64,000 nucleotides of DNA from an uncultured Mycoplasmatota bacterium (GCA_900544625.1 UQVR01000002.1:33074-97073), one strand, 5' to 3'; shown: positions 45,362-55,342, counted from the stretch's first letter. The notes: generated from the sequence alone by a model not told the origin. Made by a program: numbers and translations.

Positions 45362-46711
45362 ATGGAAGATACAATTTGTGCAATATCAACATCTATGGGC
45401 ATCGGGGCAATCTCTATTGTCCGTGTAACTGGTCCAAATACTATAGACATTGTGGATAGTATTTTTGATCATGACCTAAAAAGTGCTTCAAGTCACACAA
45501 TTCACTATGGACATATCAAATATAAAGAAGAAAAAATAGATGAAGTATTGGTAATGTTAATGTGTGGACCAAAAACTTATACAACAGAAGATACAATTGA
45601 AATTAACTGCCATGGCGGGATAAGTACCACTAAAAAAATAATGGAAGTATTACTTGCAAATGGCTGCAGATTAGCAGAACCTGGAGAATTTACAAAAAGA
45701 GCTTACTTAAATGGAAGAATTAATCTTCTTGAAGCAGAAAGTGTTAATGATTTAATTATTGCTAAAACTGATGCTGCAAGAACACTTGCTATAAATAATG
45801 TTGATGGAAAACTAACAAAACAAATAAGTAATTTACGAGAAAAAATAGCAAAAATACTTGCTAATATTGAAGTAAATATTGATTATCCTGAATATACTGA
45901 TGAACTTGAAGTAACTAAAGATTTAATGCATGGTTATTTAGATGAAATAAATAAAGAATTAATCAAGTTAGTAAATGGTTCTAAAAATGGAAGAATTATT
46001 AAAAATGGTGTAAATGTTGCTATAATAGGTAAGCCAAATGTAGGTAAAAGTAGTATTCTAAATAGTTTACTTGATGAAGAAAAAGCAATTGTTACAAATA
46101 TTCCTGGAACAACTCGTGATATCGTCGAAGGTTCAATTACATTAAATGGTGTTGCAATTAACTTTATAGATACTGCAGGAATCAGAAAAACCGAGGATAT
46201 CGTAGAAAAAATCGGGGTAGACAAAAGCAAAAAGACTGCCGAAAATGCCGATATAATTTTATTTGTTTTAAATAATAATGAGGTTATTAGTGAAGAAGAA
46301 AAAGCAATGTTAGAAAAATATAACAATGATAAGTTAATAGTATTTGTAAATAAGATGGATTTGGAAAGTAAGTTAATAATACCAGAAAATATTAAGGATA
46401 TAGTATACGGAAATACAATTGATATAAATGGTCTAGAGAAGTTAAAAGAAAGAATAACTGAAAAATTAAATTTAAGTAATATAGTAAATAAAGATATGAG
46501 TTATTTATGTAATCTTAGAGAAATTGATTTAGTAAATAAAGCATATGAATCATTAAAAAATGCTCAAAGTAATTTAGATGCTGGGTTTTCAGTAGATATG
46601 ATAGAAATAGATTTAAAAAGCGCTTGGGATTATCTCGGAGAAATTATGGGAGATAGTTATGAAGGTGAATTAGTAGACAAAATATTTAGTAATTTTTGTT
46701 TAGGAAAGTAG
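45362..46711 (+). CDS. mnmE: tRNA modification GTPase MnmE
   Basis: MnmE with MnmG adds the carboxymethylaminomethyl group to wobble U34 in tRNA. The N-terminal folate-binding domain begins DTICAISTSMGIGAISIVRVTG; the G domain has G1 GKPNVGKSSILNSL (about 225), G3 DTAG and G4 NKMD; the C-terminus ends in the essential CLGK. 449 residues. It starts the mnmE-mnmG-rsmG-noc run that is conserved near oriC. Confidence 0.96.
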   Translation: MEDTICAISTSMGIGAISIVRVTGPNTIDIVDSIFDHDLKSASSHTIHYGHIKYKEEKIDEVLVMLMCGPKTYTTEDTIEINCHGGISTTKKIMEVLLANGCRLAEPGEFTKRAYLNGRINLLEAESVNDLIIAKTDAARTLAINNVDGKLTKQISNLREKIAKILANIEVNIDYPEYTDELEVTKDLMHGYLDEINKELIKLVNGSKNGRIIKNGVNVAIIGKPNVGKSSILNSLLDEEKAIVTNIPGTTRDIVEGSITLNGVAINFIDTAGIRKTEDIVEKIGVDKSKKTAENADIILFVLNNNEVISEEEKAMLEKYNNDKLIVFVNKMDLESKLIIPENIKDIVYGNTIDINGLEKLKERITEKLNLSNIVNKDMSYLCNLREIDLVNKAYESLKNAQSNLDAGFSVDMIEIDLKSAWDYLGEIMGDSYEGELVDKIFSNFCLGK

Positions 46712-46719
46712 ATGATAAT

Positions 46720-48585
46720 ATGTATGATGTTATAGTAGTAGGCGGAGGACATGCGGGAATTGAAGCAAGTCACATTGCTGCCAAAATGGGTAAAAAAACC
46801 TTATTAATAACAGGAAATATAAAAAATATCGGAGATATGCCATGTAACCCTTCAATCGGAGGGACTGCCAAAGGAATAATAGTTCGTGAGGTTGATGCTC
46901 TCGGAGGACTAATGGGAAGAATCGCTGATGTTTCCCACATTCAAATAAAAATGCTTAATAATTCTAAAGGACCAGCAGTAAGAAGTCTTCGTGCTCAAGC
47001 AGACAAAGTAACATATCCTAAAAATATGCAAGAATATTTAATGAAAATGCCAAATTTAACTATCAAAGAAAGTTTAGTTGAAGATTTAATTATTGAAAAT
47101 AACATAGTTAAAGGAATTATTACTGAAAATAATGAAAAAATTGAAGGAAAAACTGTAGTTCTAACAACGGGTACCTATCTATGTGGAAATATACTCGTAG
47201 GTAGCAAAAATACCCCAGGAGGACCTCATGGTGAAAGAAGAAGTAACTATTTATCAACAAAACTAAAAGAGTATGGTTTAAAAATAATTAGATTGAAAAC
47301 AGGAACACCACAAAGAATAAAAAAAGATTCTATTGATTTTTCCGTAATGAGTGAAGAACATGGTGATAGCACTTATTGGACTTTTTCAAATGATTTTGGG
47401 CCAAATTATAAGATTGAAGATCAAAAATCATGTTATTTATTATATACAAATGAAGTAACACATCAAATAATCAGAGAAAATTTATCAAAATCAGCCATGT
47501 ACGGAGGATATGCAACTGGAGTAGGACCTAGATATTGCCCATCCATTGAAGATAAAATTGTAAGATTTGCAGATAAAGAAAGACACCAATTATTTTTAGA
47601 ACCCGAAAGTTTATATTATGATGATTGGTATTTACAAGGTTTTTCTACAAGTATGCCTGAAGATGTTCAAGAAAAAATGGTTCATAGCTTACATGGACTA
47701 GAAAATGCCGTTATAACTAAATATGCATATGCCATAGAATATGATGCTATTGATCCCTTGCAAATAAAACCAACACTTGAAAATAAAGTATTAGAAAATT
47801 TGTTTACAGCGGGTCAAATAAATGGTACAAGTGGGTATGAAGAAGCCGCAGGACAAGGAATAATCGCTGGAATAAACGCTGTTTTAAAAGTTGATAATAA
47901 AGAACCATTGATATTAAAAAGAAGTGATGCTTATATTGGCGTGTTGATTGATGACTTAGTAACTAAAGGAACAATTGAACCATATCGTATGCTTACATCA
48001 AGGGCAGAATTTCGTTTAATATTAAGACATGATAATGCCGATTTAAGACTTCGTCATTATGCTCATGATATAGGTACAATAAATGAAGAACAATACAACA
48101 GATTAATTGATAAAGAAGAAAAAATAAAAGAATTAACCAAATATTTACAAGAAAATACTTTACATTTAACTGAAGATGTCATAAAAGTATTTGAAAGTAA
48201 TAATATAAATGTTCCTTTAACGGGATTAAACTATTATGATTTATTAAAAAGACCAGAAATAACAATGAAGTTTATAGAAAATTTTATAGAAATAAATTAT
48301 TCAAATGAAGTAAAAGAACAAGTAGAGATAAATGCTAAGTATGATGGATATATTAAAAAAGCTTATAAGGAAGTTGAAAAATTATCACGTCTTGAAGAAA
48401 AACAAATACCTGATGATATTGATTATCAAAAAGTTACTAACTTAGCAAGTGAAGCAAGACAAAAATTAGAAAAAATTAGACCTAAAACAATTGCTCAGGC
48501 ATCTCGTATAAGTGGAGTAAATCCTGTAGATATATCAGTTCTAACAATTTATTTAAAGAAAGAGTATGGAAAAAATGAAGATTGA
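46720..48585 (+). CDS. mnmG: tRNA uridine-5-carboxymethylaminomethyl modification enzyme MnmG
   Basis: MnmG is the FAD-binding partner of MnmE. It has the N-terminal FAD motif VVVGGGHAGIEAS, MPCNPSIGGTAKG, RAQADKVTYP, the GidA signature GPRYCPSIEDKIVRF, GYEEAAGQG, and a C-terminal helical domain. About 621 residues. I set the start at MYDVIVVG, by family and the GATGAT sequence upstream; the earlier in-frame start would overlap the mnmE end. It overlaps rsmG by 20 nt. Confidence 0.96.
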   Translation: MYDVIVVGGGHAGIEASHIAAKMGKKTLLITGNIKNIGDMPCNPSIGGTAKGIIVREVDALGGLMGRIADVSHIQIKMLNNSKGPAVRSLRAQADKVTYPKNMQEYLMKMPNLTIKESLVEDLIIENNIVKGIITENNEKIEGKTVVLTTGTYLCGNILVGSKNTPGGPHGERRSNYLSTKLKEYGLKIIRLKTGTPQRIKKDSIDFSVMSEEHGDSTYWTFSNDFGPNYKIEDQKSCYLLYTNEVTHQIIRENLSKSAMYGGYATGVGPRYCPSIEDKIVRFADKERHQLFLEPESLYYDDWYLQGFSTSMPEDVQEKMVHSLHGLENAVITKYAYAIEYDAIDPLQIKPTLENKVLENLFTAGQINGTSGYEEAAGQGIIAGINAVLKVDNKEPLILKRSDAYIGVLIDDLVTKGTIEPYRMLTSRAEFRLILRHDNADLRLRHYAHDIGTINEEQYNRLIDKEEKIKELTKYLQENTLHLTEDVIKVFESNNINVPLTGLNYYDLLKRPEITMKFIENFIEINYSNEVKEQVEINAKYDGYIKKAYKEVEKLSRLEEKQIPDDIDYQKVTNLASEARQKLEKIRPKTIAQASRISGVNPVDISVLTIYLKKEYGKNED

Positions 48586-49294
48586 AGAATTTATAGAAAA
48601 ATGTAAGAGTTTAAATCTTGAAGTAACAGAAAAAAAATTAAATCAATTAGAAATTTATGCTAAATTTTTACAAGAATATAATGAACATACAAATTTAACC
48701 GCTATTACCGATTTAGAAGACATATACCTAAAGCATTTTTATGATAGTTTAACTCTTACAAAAGTAATAGATTTAAAAACTTGTACAAATTTACTTGATT
48801 TTGGTACTGGTGCAGGATTCCCAGGAATGGTTTTAAAGATATTTTTCCCTGATTTAAAGGTAACTTTACTTGATAGCAATAATAAAAAAATAAAATTCTT
48901 AACAATACTACAAGAAAAAATGAATGTTGATAACTTAGAACTTATCAACACTAGAGTAGAAAATATAAGAAATGAAAGATTGAATTATTATGATGTTGTT
49001 ACAGCAAGAGCAGTAACTAATATGCCAGTTTTAACAGAACTTGCCATGCCATTAGTAAAAATAAATGGATATTTTATTGCTATGAAAGGTAGTAATGAAG
49101 AAGAAATTGAAGATGGAAAATTTGCTATAGCAAAAATGCATGGAATAGTAGAAAAAATAAATAAATTTTCATTATCAAAAGAGGCAGGAATGAGAAATAT
49201 TGTAAAGGTCAAAAAAGAAAAAGAAACACTAAGCACTGAATTAAGACCTTATGAAAAAATCATTAAAAAGCCCTTGCAAAAAGTTAATAAATAA
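48566..49294 (+). CDS. rsmG: 16S rRNA m7G527 methyltransferase RsmG
   Basis: RsmG methylates G527 of 16S rRNA. SAM-binding LLDFGTGAGFPGMVLKI, LLDSNNKKIKFL and the catalytic region DVVTARAVTNMPVLTELAMPL with IAMKG are visible. 242 residues. A second ATG 9 nt inside (MKIEEF) with GGAAAAA could be the true start. It overlaps mnmG by 20 nt and precedes noc by 32 nt. Confidence 0.94.
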   Translation: MEKMKIEEFIEKCKSLNLEVTEKKLNQLEIYAKFLQEYNEHTNLTAITDLEDIYLKHFYDSLTLTKVIDLKTCTNLLDFGTGAGFPGMVLKIFFPDLKVTLLDSNNKKIKFLTILQEKMNVDNLELINTRVENIRNERLNYYDVVTARAVTNMPVLTELAMPLVKINGYFIAMKGSNEEEIEDGKFAIAKMHGIVEKINKFSLSKEAGMRNIVKVKKEKETLSTELRPYEKIIKKPLQKVNK

Positions 49295-49326
49295 TGTATC
49301 ATTATAGATGATAAGGGTTGATTAAA

Positions 49327-50475
49327 GTGAATAATAAAGAAATGGAAAAAACGATATTACAAGTCCCTGTTGAGGACATAATTCCAAACCGTTTTCAACC
49401 ACGGTTATCTTTTGATGACACTTCATTAAATGATTTAGCACTTTCTATTAAACAACATGGTATAATTCAACCGCTTGTATTAAGAAGAAAAAATGATAAA
49501 TATGAAATAATTGCTGGAGAAAGAAGATTTAAAGCAGCTAAACTAGCAGGTCTAGCATCAGTTCCTGCTGTAATATCAAATCTTGATGATAATGCTTCTG
49601 CAGAGGTTGCAATCGTAGAAAATATTCAAAGAAAAGATTTGACAGCAATTGAAGAAGCAAAATCATTTCAAGCACTTTTAGATAAAGGCTATATGACTCA
49701 AGATGAACTAGCTAGAAAAATGGGATTATCTCAATCAGCAATTTCAAATAAATTAAGATTATTAACACTAGATGAATCAGTTCAAGAAGCAATTTTATCT
49801 GAAAAAATATCTGAAAGACATGCTAGAACTTTATTAAAAGTTCCATCCCATGAAAAACAAAAAGAACTATTAAATAAAATTATTAATGAAAGATTAACAG
49901 TAAAGCAATTAGAAGATGAAATTAAAAATATGGAATTAACACCAAATAACGAAATAAATGTAAATCCAGAACCAATTGCACCTAAAGAAGAAATGTTATC
50001 TGATAATAATAACAATAATAACCTTGGAAGTATCGAAGATATTTATAGCAATGCTATGGATATAAAAGACATTATAGGTAATGAACAACGTCCAGAAGAA
50101 TTACAACCTGTAGAAAAGGTAACTCCAGATGCGTTTTTCTCAAACCCTGAGAAGATGCCCAATAAATTCTTTAATTTTCTTGAAGATTCTGCAGCTAATA
50201 TGGATACAAATGAAAAAATACCAACATTTGAAATTCCAAAACATGAAAATACAAATCCAGTTAATTTGATTAATCAAACTGAAGATATCGAGATGCTTGA
50301 TGATTTATTTACAAAATCCCCTAAAGCATCAGATAATAATCAAGATTATTTAAATTATGTTATTAAAACAATTCGAGGTCTTGATTTAGATAGCAATAAA
50401 GTAAGATTAGAAGAAATGAATTTACCAACAGAATATCGCATAAATATAATAATTAAAAAGGATGACAGTAATTAA
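49327..50475 (+). CDS. noc: ParB/Noc-family DNA-binding protein, Noc-like
   Basis: ParB/Noc proteins are CTP switches that load at specific sites and spread on DNA. The N-terminal CTPase domain has VEDIIPNRFQPRL, HGIIQPLVLRR, AGERRFKAAKLAG and ENIQRKDLTAIEEA; the DNA-binding domain has MTQDELARKMGLSQSAISNKLRLLTL then ISERHARTLL. At the four residues known to set site choice it reads Q, K, T, R, three of four Noc-type (Q, K, K, R), not ParB-type (R, T, A, G). It lacks the N-terminal membrane helix of Bacillus Noc and carries a ~110-residue asparagine- and acid-rich linker before the C-terminal dimer strand YRINIIIKKDD. The GTG start follows AAGGG. No parA follows. Confidence 0.85.
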   Translation: MNNKEMEKTILQVPVEDIIPNRFQPRLSFDDTSLNDLALSIKQHGIIQPLVLRRKNDKYEIIAGERRFKAAKLAGLASVPAVISNLDDNASAEVAIVENIQRKDLTAIEEAKSFQALLDKGYMTQDELARKMGLSQSAISNKLRLLTLDESVQEAILSEKISERHARTLLKVPSHEKQKELLNKIINERLTVKQLEDEIKNMELTPNNEINVNPEPIAPKEEMLSDNNNNNNLGSIEDIYSNAMDIKDIIGNEQRPEELQPVEKVTPDAFFSNPEKMPNKFFNFLEDSAANMDTNEKIPTFEIPKHENTNPVNLINQTEDIEMLDDLFTKSPKASDNNQDYLNYVIKTIRGLDLDSNKVRLEEMNLPTEYRINIIIKKDDSN

Positions 50476-50492
50476 AACTAGTCATCTTTTTC
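50456..50492. terminator. Bidirectional terminator between noc and the 50478 gene
   Basis: AAAAAGGATGAC / GTCATCTTTTTC stem with one G-T pair and a 14-nt loop, spanning both stop codons. Confidence 0.7.
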
Positions 50493-50801
50493 AATAAAAT
50501 TTTTTAAGTTAAAATTATATAAAGTAACTTTATTATTATTTATATTTATTATAGTATCTTCATCCTCAATTTTATAATTCATATTACTTAAATCAATTTT
50601 AAATAATACTTCGAACTGAGGCATAATTTGCATTCCCCCAGATTTCATTGGATTATCTCTTTCAGTATCATAAAATACTAATACGTTTTTATTTGTTAAC
50701 AAAATATTAACTAACATATTTCTATTTGTAAACTTAATATTTACATCAGCAGCTTCATTTAAAACATGTTCATCGTTTTCTTTAAAAGTATAATTATACA
50801 T
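50478..50801 (-). CDS. Hypothetical protein (107 aa)
   Basis: Not recognised. It is short, soluble and strand-rich, beginning MYNYTFKENDEH and ending IEKDD; the alternating pattern (MLVNILLTNKNVLVFYD, VTLYNFNLKNF) suggests a small beta-barrel such as a PH-like fold, which is inference. The ATG at 50801 follows AGGTGAT. It faces noc convergently and is downstream of the PBP gene, facing the same way. Confidence 0.55.
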   Translation of the reverse strand: MYNYTFKENDEHVLNEAADVNIKFTNRNMLVNILLTNKNVLVFYDTERDNPMKSGGMQIMPQFEVLFKIDLSNMNYKIEDEDTIININNNKVTLYNFNLKNFIEKDD

Positions 50802-50844
50802 CTTTATCACCTATAATAATTATATTATATTACTTCCAAAATAT

Positions 50845-52803
50845 CTAGTCTTCTTTAGAGTTTTCTTCCTTTATTACATATTGTTCTTTATTAACTCCAG
50901 GCTCTGTACCTTTTACATAATAATATAATGCTACTTTATTTTGATTATTCGTAGTTTTACCCGTTACGGCATCTAAAGGAATAGCAATCACATTTTTAGG
51001 TGTTTCATACCATGTGGTATTTATACTATTTAATGATTCTTCAATAGTTAAAGCCCAAATCTTTTTAGCATTATTTCTAACATTGCCATTAACTTCTTTA
51101 TTATTATCATAACCCATCCACATCATCATAAGTCTATCAGGATTATAACCCACTATCCAATAATCAGTATTAGTTGATCCAGTTTTTAAAGCATATTTAT
51201 GGGTTAATATTGAAGCAATATTTAAAGCTGTCGGAGTTGTATAATCTACATATGCATCATTCGTCGTAGATGTCATCATTTCATTTAAAATATAAGTATA
51301 ATTTGGATTAATAACTAATCTATTTTTATCTTCATGTTCATATAAAACATTACCATCAATATCTTCAATTTTCTCAATAAAGTATAATTCTTTTTGATAT
51401 CCTCCGGATGCAAACGTTGTATACCCAGAAGCATAATCTAAAATATTTATTTCACTAGTACCTAAAGGAAGTGATGCTACTTCATCTAAATTTGCATTAA
51501 TTCCTGTTCTTTTAGCAACATCAATCATTTTATCAACACCCAAAAATAAATTAGTTTTAACAGCATAAATGTTATCTGATAGAGCAAGTGCTGCGGCCAT
51601 TGTTATTTCTTTACTAGCATAAATATTACCGGCATTTTGTGGAGCATAAGTTTTTCCACTCGCTAAATTAAATGTTGTTTCTTCACTTCTAAAACTACTA
51701 GACATTGTCATATTATTTTCTAATGCTGCATAATAAAGAAAAGGCTTCATCGTGGATCCAACTTGTCTTTTACTTTTTAAAGCTCTATTATATTGGCTCT
51801 TTGCATAATTCATTCCTCCGGTTAAGGCTTTAACTGCACCAGTTTTTGGATCAACAATAACACTAGCAACTTGTAATTCGTCATCGACCTTATTACTTAA
51901 GATGTTATTTTCCAAACTAGTTTGTTCTTTCAAATCTAAAGTTGTATATATTTTTAAACCACCTGCATTAATTAAAGATGCTGGTATTTTTTTAATATTA
52001 GATAACTCATTTAAAACAGCCTCTTGATAATACATAATCATTTGTAAATTATTATTTTTAGTTTGGCCAAAAATCTTTAGTTTTTCTTTAAATAAATTAT
52101 TATATGTATCTTCATCAATATACCCATTATTTAGCATAGATTTAGCAACTACCCAAGCTCTTTTTAGAGAGGCTTCATAATTACTAACAGGATTATATCC
52201 TGCTGGATTTTTAGGAATTCCTGCAAGCATAATAGCTTCTTCTAAAGTTAACTCACTAGGTTTCTTATTAAAATAGTAGCTAGAAGCATTAACTATACCC
52301 ATATTACCTTGTCCATAATTTATTGTATTTAGATAACCTTCTAAAATATCATCTTTATCATAATGAACTTCAAGTTCCAAAGTTAGCATCGCTTCTTCAG
52401 CTTTTCTTTTCCAAGTTTTATCAAAGTCCAAATATAAATTCTTTATGTATTGTTGTGATATCGTTGAAGCACCTTGCACAATAGATTTCTTTTTTATATT
52501 TGTAAGCATTGCTTTAGCAATTCGTAAATAATCAAAGCCATGATGATTATAAAAATTTTTATCTTCAACAGCAATAACAGCATTTTTCAAATTATCAGAA
52601 ATATCTTCTAAATTAGCCCATTCATTACTTCTTGATCCTTGATATACTAAATCATTTTTATTGTCGTAAAGATATAGACTCCCACTAGTTTTTAAATCTA
52701 GTTTAGGACTCAAATAAGCATAGGTATAAAGGCCAATTAAAAGAACTACAAATGAAATAAAAAGGAATATAAATGATTTAATTAAAAACTTCATTGTCCT
52801 CAA
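50845..52803 (-). CDS. Class A penicillin-binding protein (transglycosylase/transpeptidase)
   Basis: This bifunctional peptidoglycan synthase has an N-terminal membrane helix (about 5-28), a GT51 domain with the motif EDKNFYNHHGFD (catalytic Glu about residue 79), QGASTISQQYIKNLYL and RKAEEAMLTLELE, and a transpeptidase domain with S-x-x-K as GSTMKP (about 356), S-x-N as SDN and K-T-G as KTGST. The 652 residues match PBP1a/PBP2a. A short E- and N-rich tail ends it. The start may be TTG at 52803 behind AGGTGAT, or ATG 9 nt inside. Confidence 0.92.
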   Translation of the reverse strand: MRTMKFLIKSFIFLFISFVVLLIGLYTYAYLSPKLDLKTSGSLYLYDNKNDLVYQGSRSNEWANLEDISDNLKNAVIAVEDKNFYNHHGFDYLRIAKAMLTNIKKKSIVQGASTISQQYIKNLYLDFDKTWKRKAEEAMLTLELEVHYDKDDILEGYLNTINYGQGNMGIVNASSYYFNKKPSELTLEEAIMLAGIPKNPAGYNPVSNYEASLKRAWVVAKSMLNNGYIDEDTYNNLFKEKLKIFGQTKNNNLQMIMYYQEAVLNELSNIKKIPASLINAGGLKIYTTLDLKEQTSLENNILSNKVDDELQVASVIVDPKTGAVKALTGGMNYAKSQYNRALKSKRQVGSTMKPFLYYAALENNMTMSSSFRSEETTFNLASGKTYAPQNAGNIYASKEITMAAALALSDNIYAVKTNLFLGVDKMIDVAKRTGINANLDEVASLPLGTSEINILDYASGYTTFASGGYQKELYFIEKIEDIDGNVLYEHEDKNRLVINPNYTYILNEMMTSTTNDAYVDYTTPTALNIASILTHKYALKTGSTNTDYWIVGYNPDRLMMMWMGYDNNKEVNGNVRNNAKKIWALTIEESLNSINTTWYETPKNVIAIPLDAVTGKTTNNQNKVALYYYVKGTEPGVNKEQYVIKEENSKED

Positions 52804-52912
52804 AAGTCATCACCTAAAAGTAGTATGAGTTAAGTTTAAAAAAAATATGCAATTTTACTATACAATTATTATAAAGTCTGTTATAATATGTGAGAAAAAA
52901 AGAGGTGACTAC

Positions 52913-53245
52913 ATGAAAATAGATTGGAAACTATTTGATGATAAAGAAACCATAATTGAAAAAAAAGATAAATTAGTAAAATATGAGGATGGTGTTATAT
53001 ATTATAAAGATGAATATGGTACACATCGTGTAGATTTAATTAATAAAATTTATGAAAGAATAAACGAAAGTGATATATTCAGAGTAGATTTTACTAACGA
53101 AATATTAACAGTAAAATTTGCTAATACAGATTTAAAATATAATATTAATGCAAAATTTGAAGAGATAGATAATATAATAAGGTTAACTTATTCTCTTGGT
53201 GAAGAAAAGAAAGTAATAGAAATTACTAGAAAAGAGGAATTATGA
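52913..53245 (+). CDS. YwiB-like small protein upstream of argS
   Basis: A 110-residue soluble protein rich in alternating charged and hydrophobic strands (LVKYEDGVIYYKDEYGTHRVDL, VDFTNEILTVKFANTDLKYNI). Size, strand pattern and place before argS match the DUF1934 beta-barrel protein YwiB of Bacillus, although direct similarity is weak to my eye. The ATG at 52913 follows GAGGTGAC; a longer frame adds an unlikely hydrophobic leader. It overlaps argS by 4 nt. Confidence 0.6.
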   Translation: MKIDWKLFDDKETIIEKKDKLVKYEDGVIYYKDEYGTHRVDLINKIYERINESDIFRVDFTNEILTVKFANTDLKYNINAKFEEIDNIIRLTYSLGEEKKVIEITRKEEL

Positions 53246-54849
53246 AAGAAATATTAAAAAATGCAATTAAAAAGGCTTTAGAAAAGTTAAATGTTGGTGA
53301 TATTGAAATTGAAATAAATAAACCAACCCTACAAGAAAATGGGGATTATTCAAGTAATATAGCAATGAAATTAGCTAGAGTTCTTAAGAAAAATCCTTTA
53401 GAAATAGCAAATGAAATAGCAAATAATATAAGTGATGATAATATAACAAAAGTTGAAGTAAAAGCTCCTGGTTTTATTAACTTTTTTGTAAGTAAAAATT
53501 ATTTATTTGAAAATATAAATAAGGTTTTAGAAGAAAGAGAAAAATATGGAAGTTCAAATATAGGAAATGGTAAAAAGATTAATATTGAATTTGTAAGTGC
53601 TAATCCAACTGGAATCCTTCACCTTGGAAATGCACGTGGTGGTGCATATGGAGACTCTTTAGCGCGTATCATGAGATTTAGTGGGTTTGATGTAACAACA
53701 GAATATTACATTAATGACTTAGGAAATCAAATAACTAACCTAGGTTTATCAATTCTTGCTCGTTATAAAGAAATATGTGGTATAGAATCTAGTATGCCTG
53801 AAAATGGATATTATGGAAAAGAAATTATAGCTATAGCACAAAGACTATATGAAGAACATCAAGACACTTTATTAAATAATGATTTAGATTATTTTAAAAA
53901 GTTAGGCACAAATGAAATGGTTGGACATATATTTGATGACTTAAAAGAATATAGAATAGAATATGATATAAAAACAAGTGAAAAAGCCTTATCAGAAAAA
54001 TATGATTTAATGGGTGTTGTGGATATTTTAACTAAAAACGGATATACTTACAATTTAGATGGTGCAACATGGTTTAAATGTAGTGCTTTATTTGATGATA
54101 AAGATCATGTATTAGTTAAAGAAGATGGAGTACCTACATACTTTTTGCCAGATATAGCATATCATATGGATAAATTTAATCGTGGATATGACAAAATGAT
54201 AGATATATTCGGGGCAGACCATCATGGATATGTAGCACGTTTAAAAAGTAGTGTTAAAGCCTTAGGAAATGATCCAGAAAAATTAGAAGTAAAACTATTA
54301 CAACTTGTAAGACTTGTGGAAAATGGTGAAGTTGTAAAAATGAGTAAAAGAACAGGCAAATCAGTAACATTAAAAGAATTAATTGATGAAGTCGGAGTAA
54401 ATGCTGCAAGATACTATTTTTCTAAATATAGCCTAGATACTCAAATGGATTTTGACCTAAATTTAGCAAAGAGTAAATCAAATGAAAATCCAGTATTTTA
54501 TGTATGTTATGCCTATGCAAGAATTTGTTCAATTTTAAAAGGACAAGAAAATATCAAAAACTGTGAAAAATATATTGCAATTAATGACGATACATCATAT
54601 AATGTTTTAGAAAAAGTTTATGAGTTCCCAGAAGTAGTAAAAAATGCGGCTTTAAAAGAATTACCTCATTTAATTACTAACTATGTATACGAACTTGCTA
54701 GTTTATTCCATTTATACTATGCAAAAAATCGTGTATTAACTGATAATGAACAAGAAACTTTAGAAAATTTGAATTTAATTAAATGTGTTAAACAAACAAT
54801 ATTTAATGCACTTAATCTAATCGGGGTTATCCCACCAGAACAAATGTAA
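53242..54849 (+). CDS. argS: Arginyl-tRNA synthetase
   Basis: This cytoplasmic enzyme charges tRNA-Arg. The Arg-N domain (about 1-80), the HIGH-type motif ANPTGILHLGNARGGAYGD (about 125-140), FGADHHGYVARLK, the KMSKS-like VVKMSKRTGKS and the anticodon-binding DALR domain (end YYAKNRVL) are in order. 535 residues. It overlaps the ywiB-like gene by 4 nt and precedes rpoE by 13 nt. Confidence 0.96.
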   Translation: MKEILKNAIKKALEKLNVGDIEIEINKPTLQENGDYSSNIAMKLARVLKKNPLEIANEIANNISDDNITKVEVKAPGFINFFVSKNYLFENINKVLEEREKYGSSNIGNGKKINIEFVSANPTGILHLGNARGGAYGDSLARIMRFSGFDVTTEYYINDLGNQITNLGLSILARYKEICGIESSMPENGYYGKEIIAIAQRLYEEHQDTLLNNDLDYFKKLGTNEMVGHIFDDLKEYRIEYDIKTSEKALSEKYDLMGVVDILTKNGYTYNLDGATWFKCSALFDDKDHVLVKEDGVPTYFLPDIAYHMDKFNRGYDKMIDIFGADHHGYVARLKSSVKALGNDPEKLEVKLLQLVRLVENGEVVKMSKRTGKSVTLKELIDEVGVNAARYYFSKYSLDTQMDFDLNLAKSKSNENPVFYVCYAYARICSILKGQENIKNCEKYIAINDDTSYNVLEKVYEFPEVVKNAALKELPHLITNYVYELASLFHLYYAKNRVLTDNEQETLENLNLIKCVKQTIFNALNLIGVIPPEQM

Positions 54850-54862
54850 GGAGAAATGATTT

Positions 54863-55300
54863 ATGAAATTAAAGCAAATACCAAAAGAAGAATTAGAACT
54901 AATGGGCTATGATGATATTGCTTTACTAATACTTCAGGAAAGTGGCAAAAAGATGAAACTTCGTGATATTTTTGCTAAAGTAATTAATGTATTAGGATTA
55001 CCGGAAGAAACAATAGATGAAGAATTAATGGAATTTTTTGAATTAATGTCAACGAACAAAAAATTTGTTATGTTAGATAAAGGTTATTGGGATCTTCAAT
55101 CAAGACATAAATTAGACTTGGTTTTTGATATGGAAGAAGACGATGAAGAATTAGAAAATGAAGAAGAAGATAACATTGAAGAAGAAACAGAAGAAGATGA
55201 CGATATCTTTTATGACAAAGATGATGAAACAGACGATGTTGCTGAAGATGATTTAGCGGATTTAGTAGTAGTTGATGATATTGATGAGAGTAATTTATAG
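54863..55300 (+). CDS. rpoE: RNA polymerase delta subunit
   Basis: Delta is a Firmicute-specific RNA polymerase subunit. The N-terminal folded domain (about 1-85) has ELELMGYDDIALLILQESGKKMKLRDIF and KGYWDLQSRHKLDLVFD; the C-terminal 60 residues are nearly all D, E and a few V, an acidic disordered tail typical of the family. 145 residues. It is 13 nt after argS; a promoter may also lie before prfA. Confidence 0.93.
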   Translation: MKLKQIPKEELELMGYDDIALLILQESGKKMKLRDIFAKVINVLGLPEETIDEELMEFFELMSTNKKFVMLDKGYWDLQSRHKLDLVFDMEEDDEELENEEEDNIEEETEEDDDIFYDKDDETDDVAEDDLADLVVVDDIDESNL

Positions 55301-55342
55301 CGTTTAGTTTTAAATATTTAAGTCAAAGAAAGGAAGATAAAA

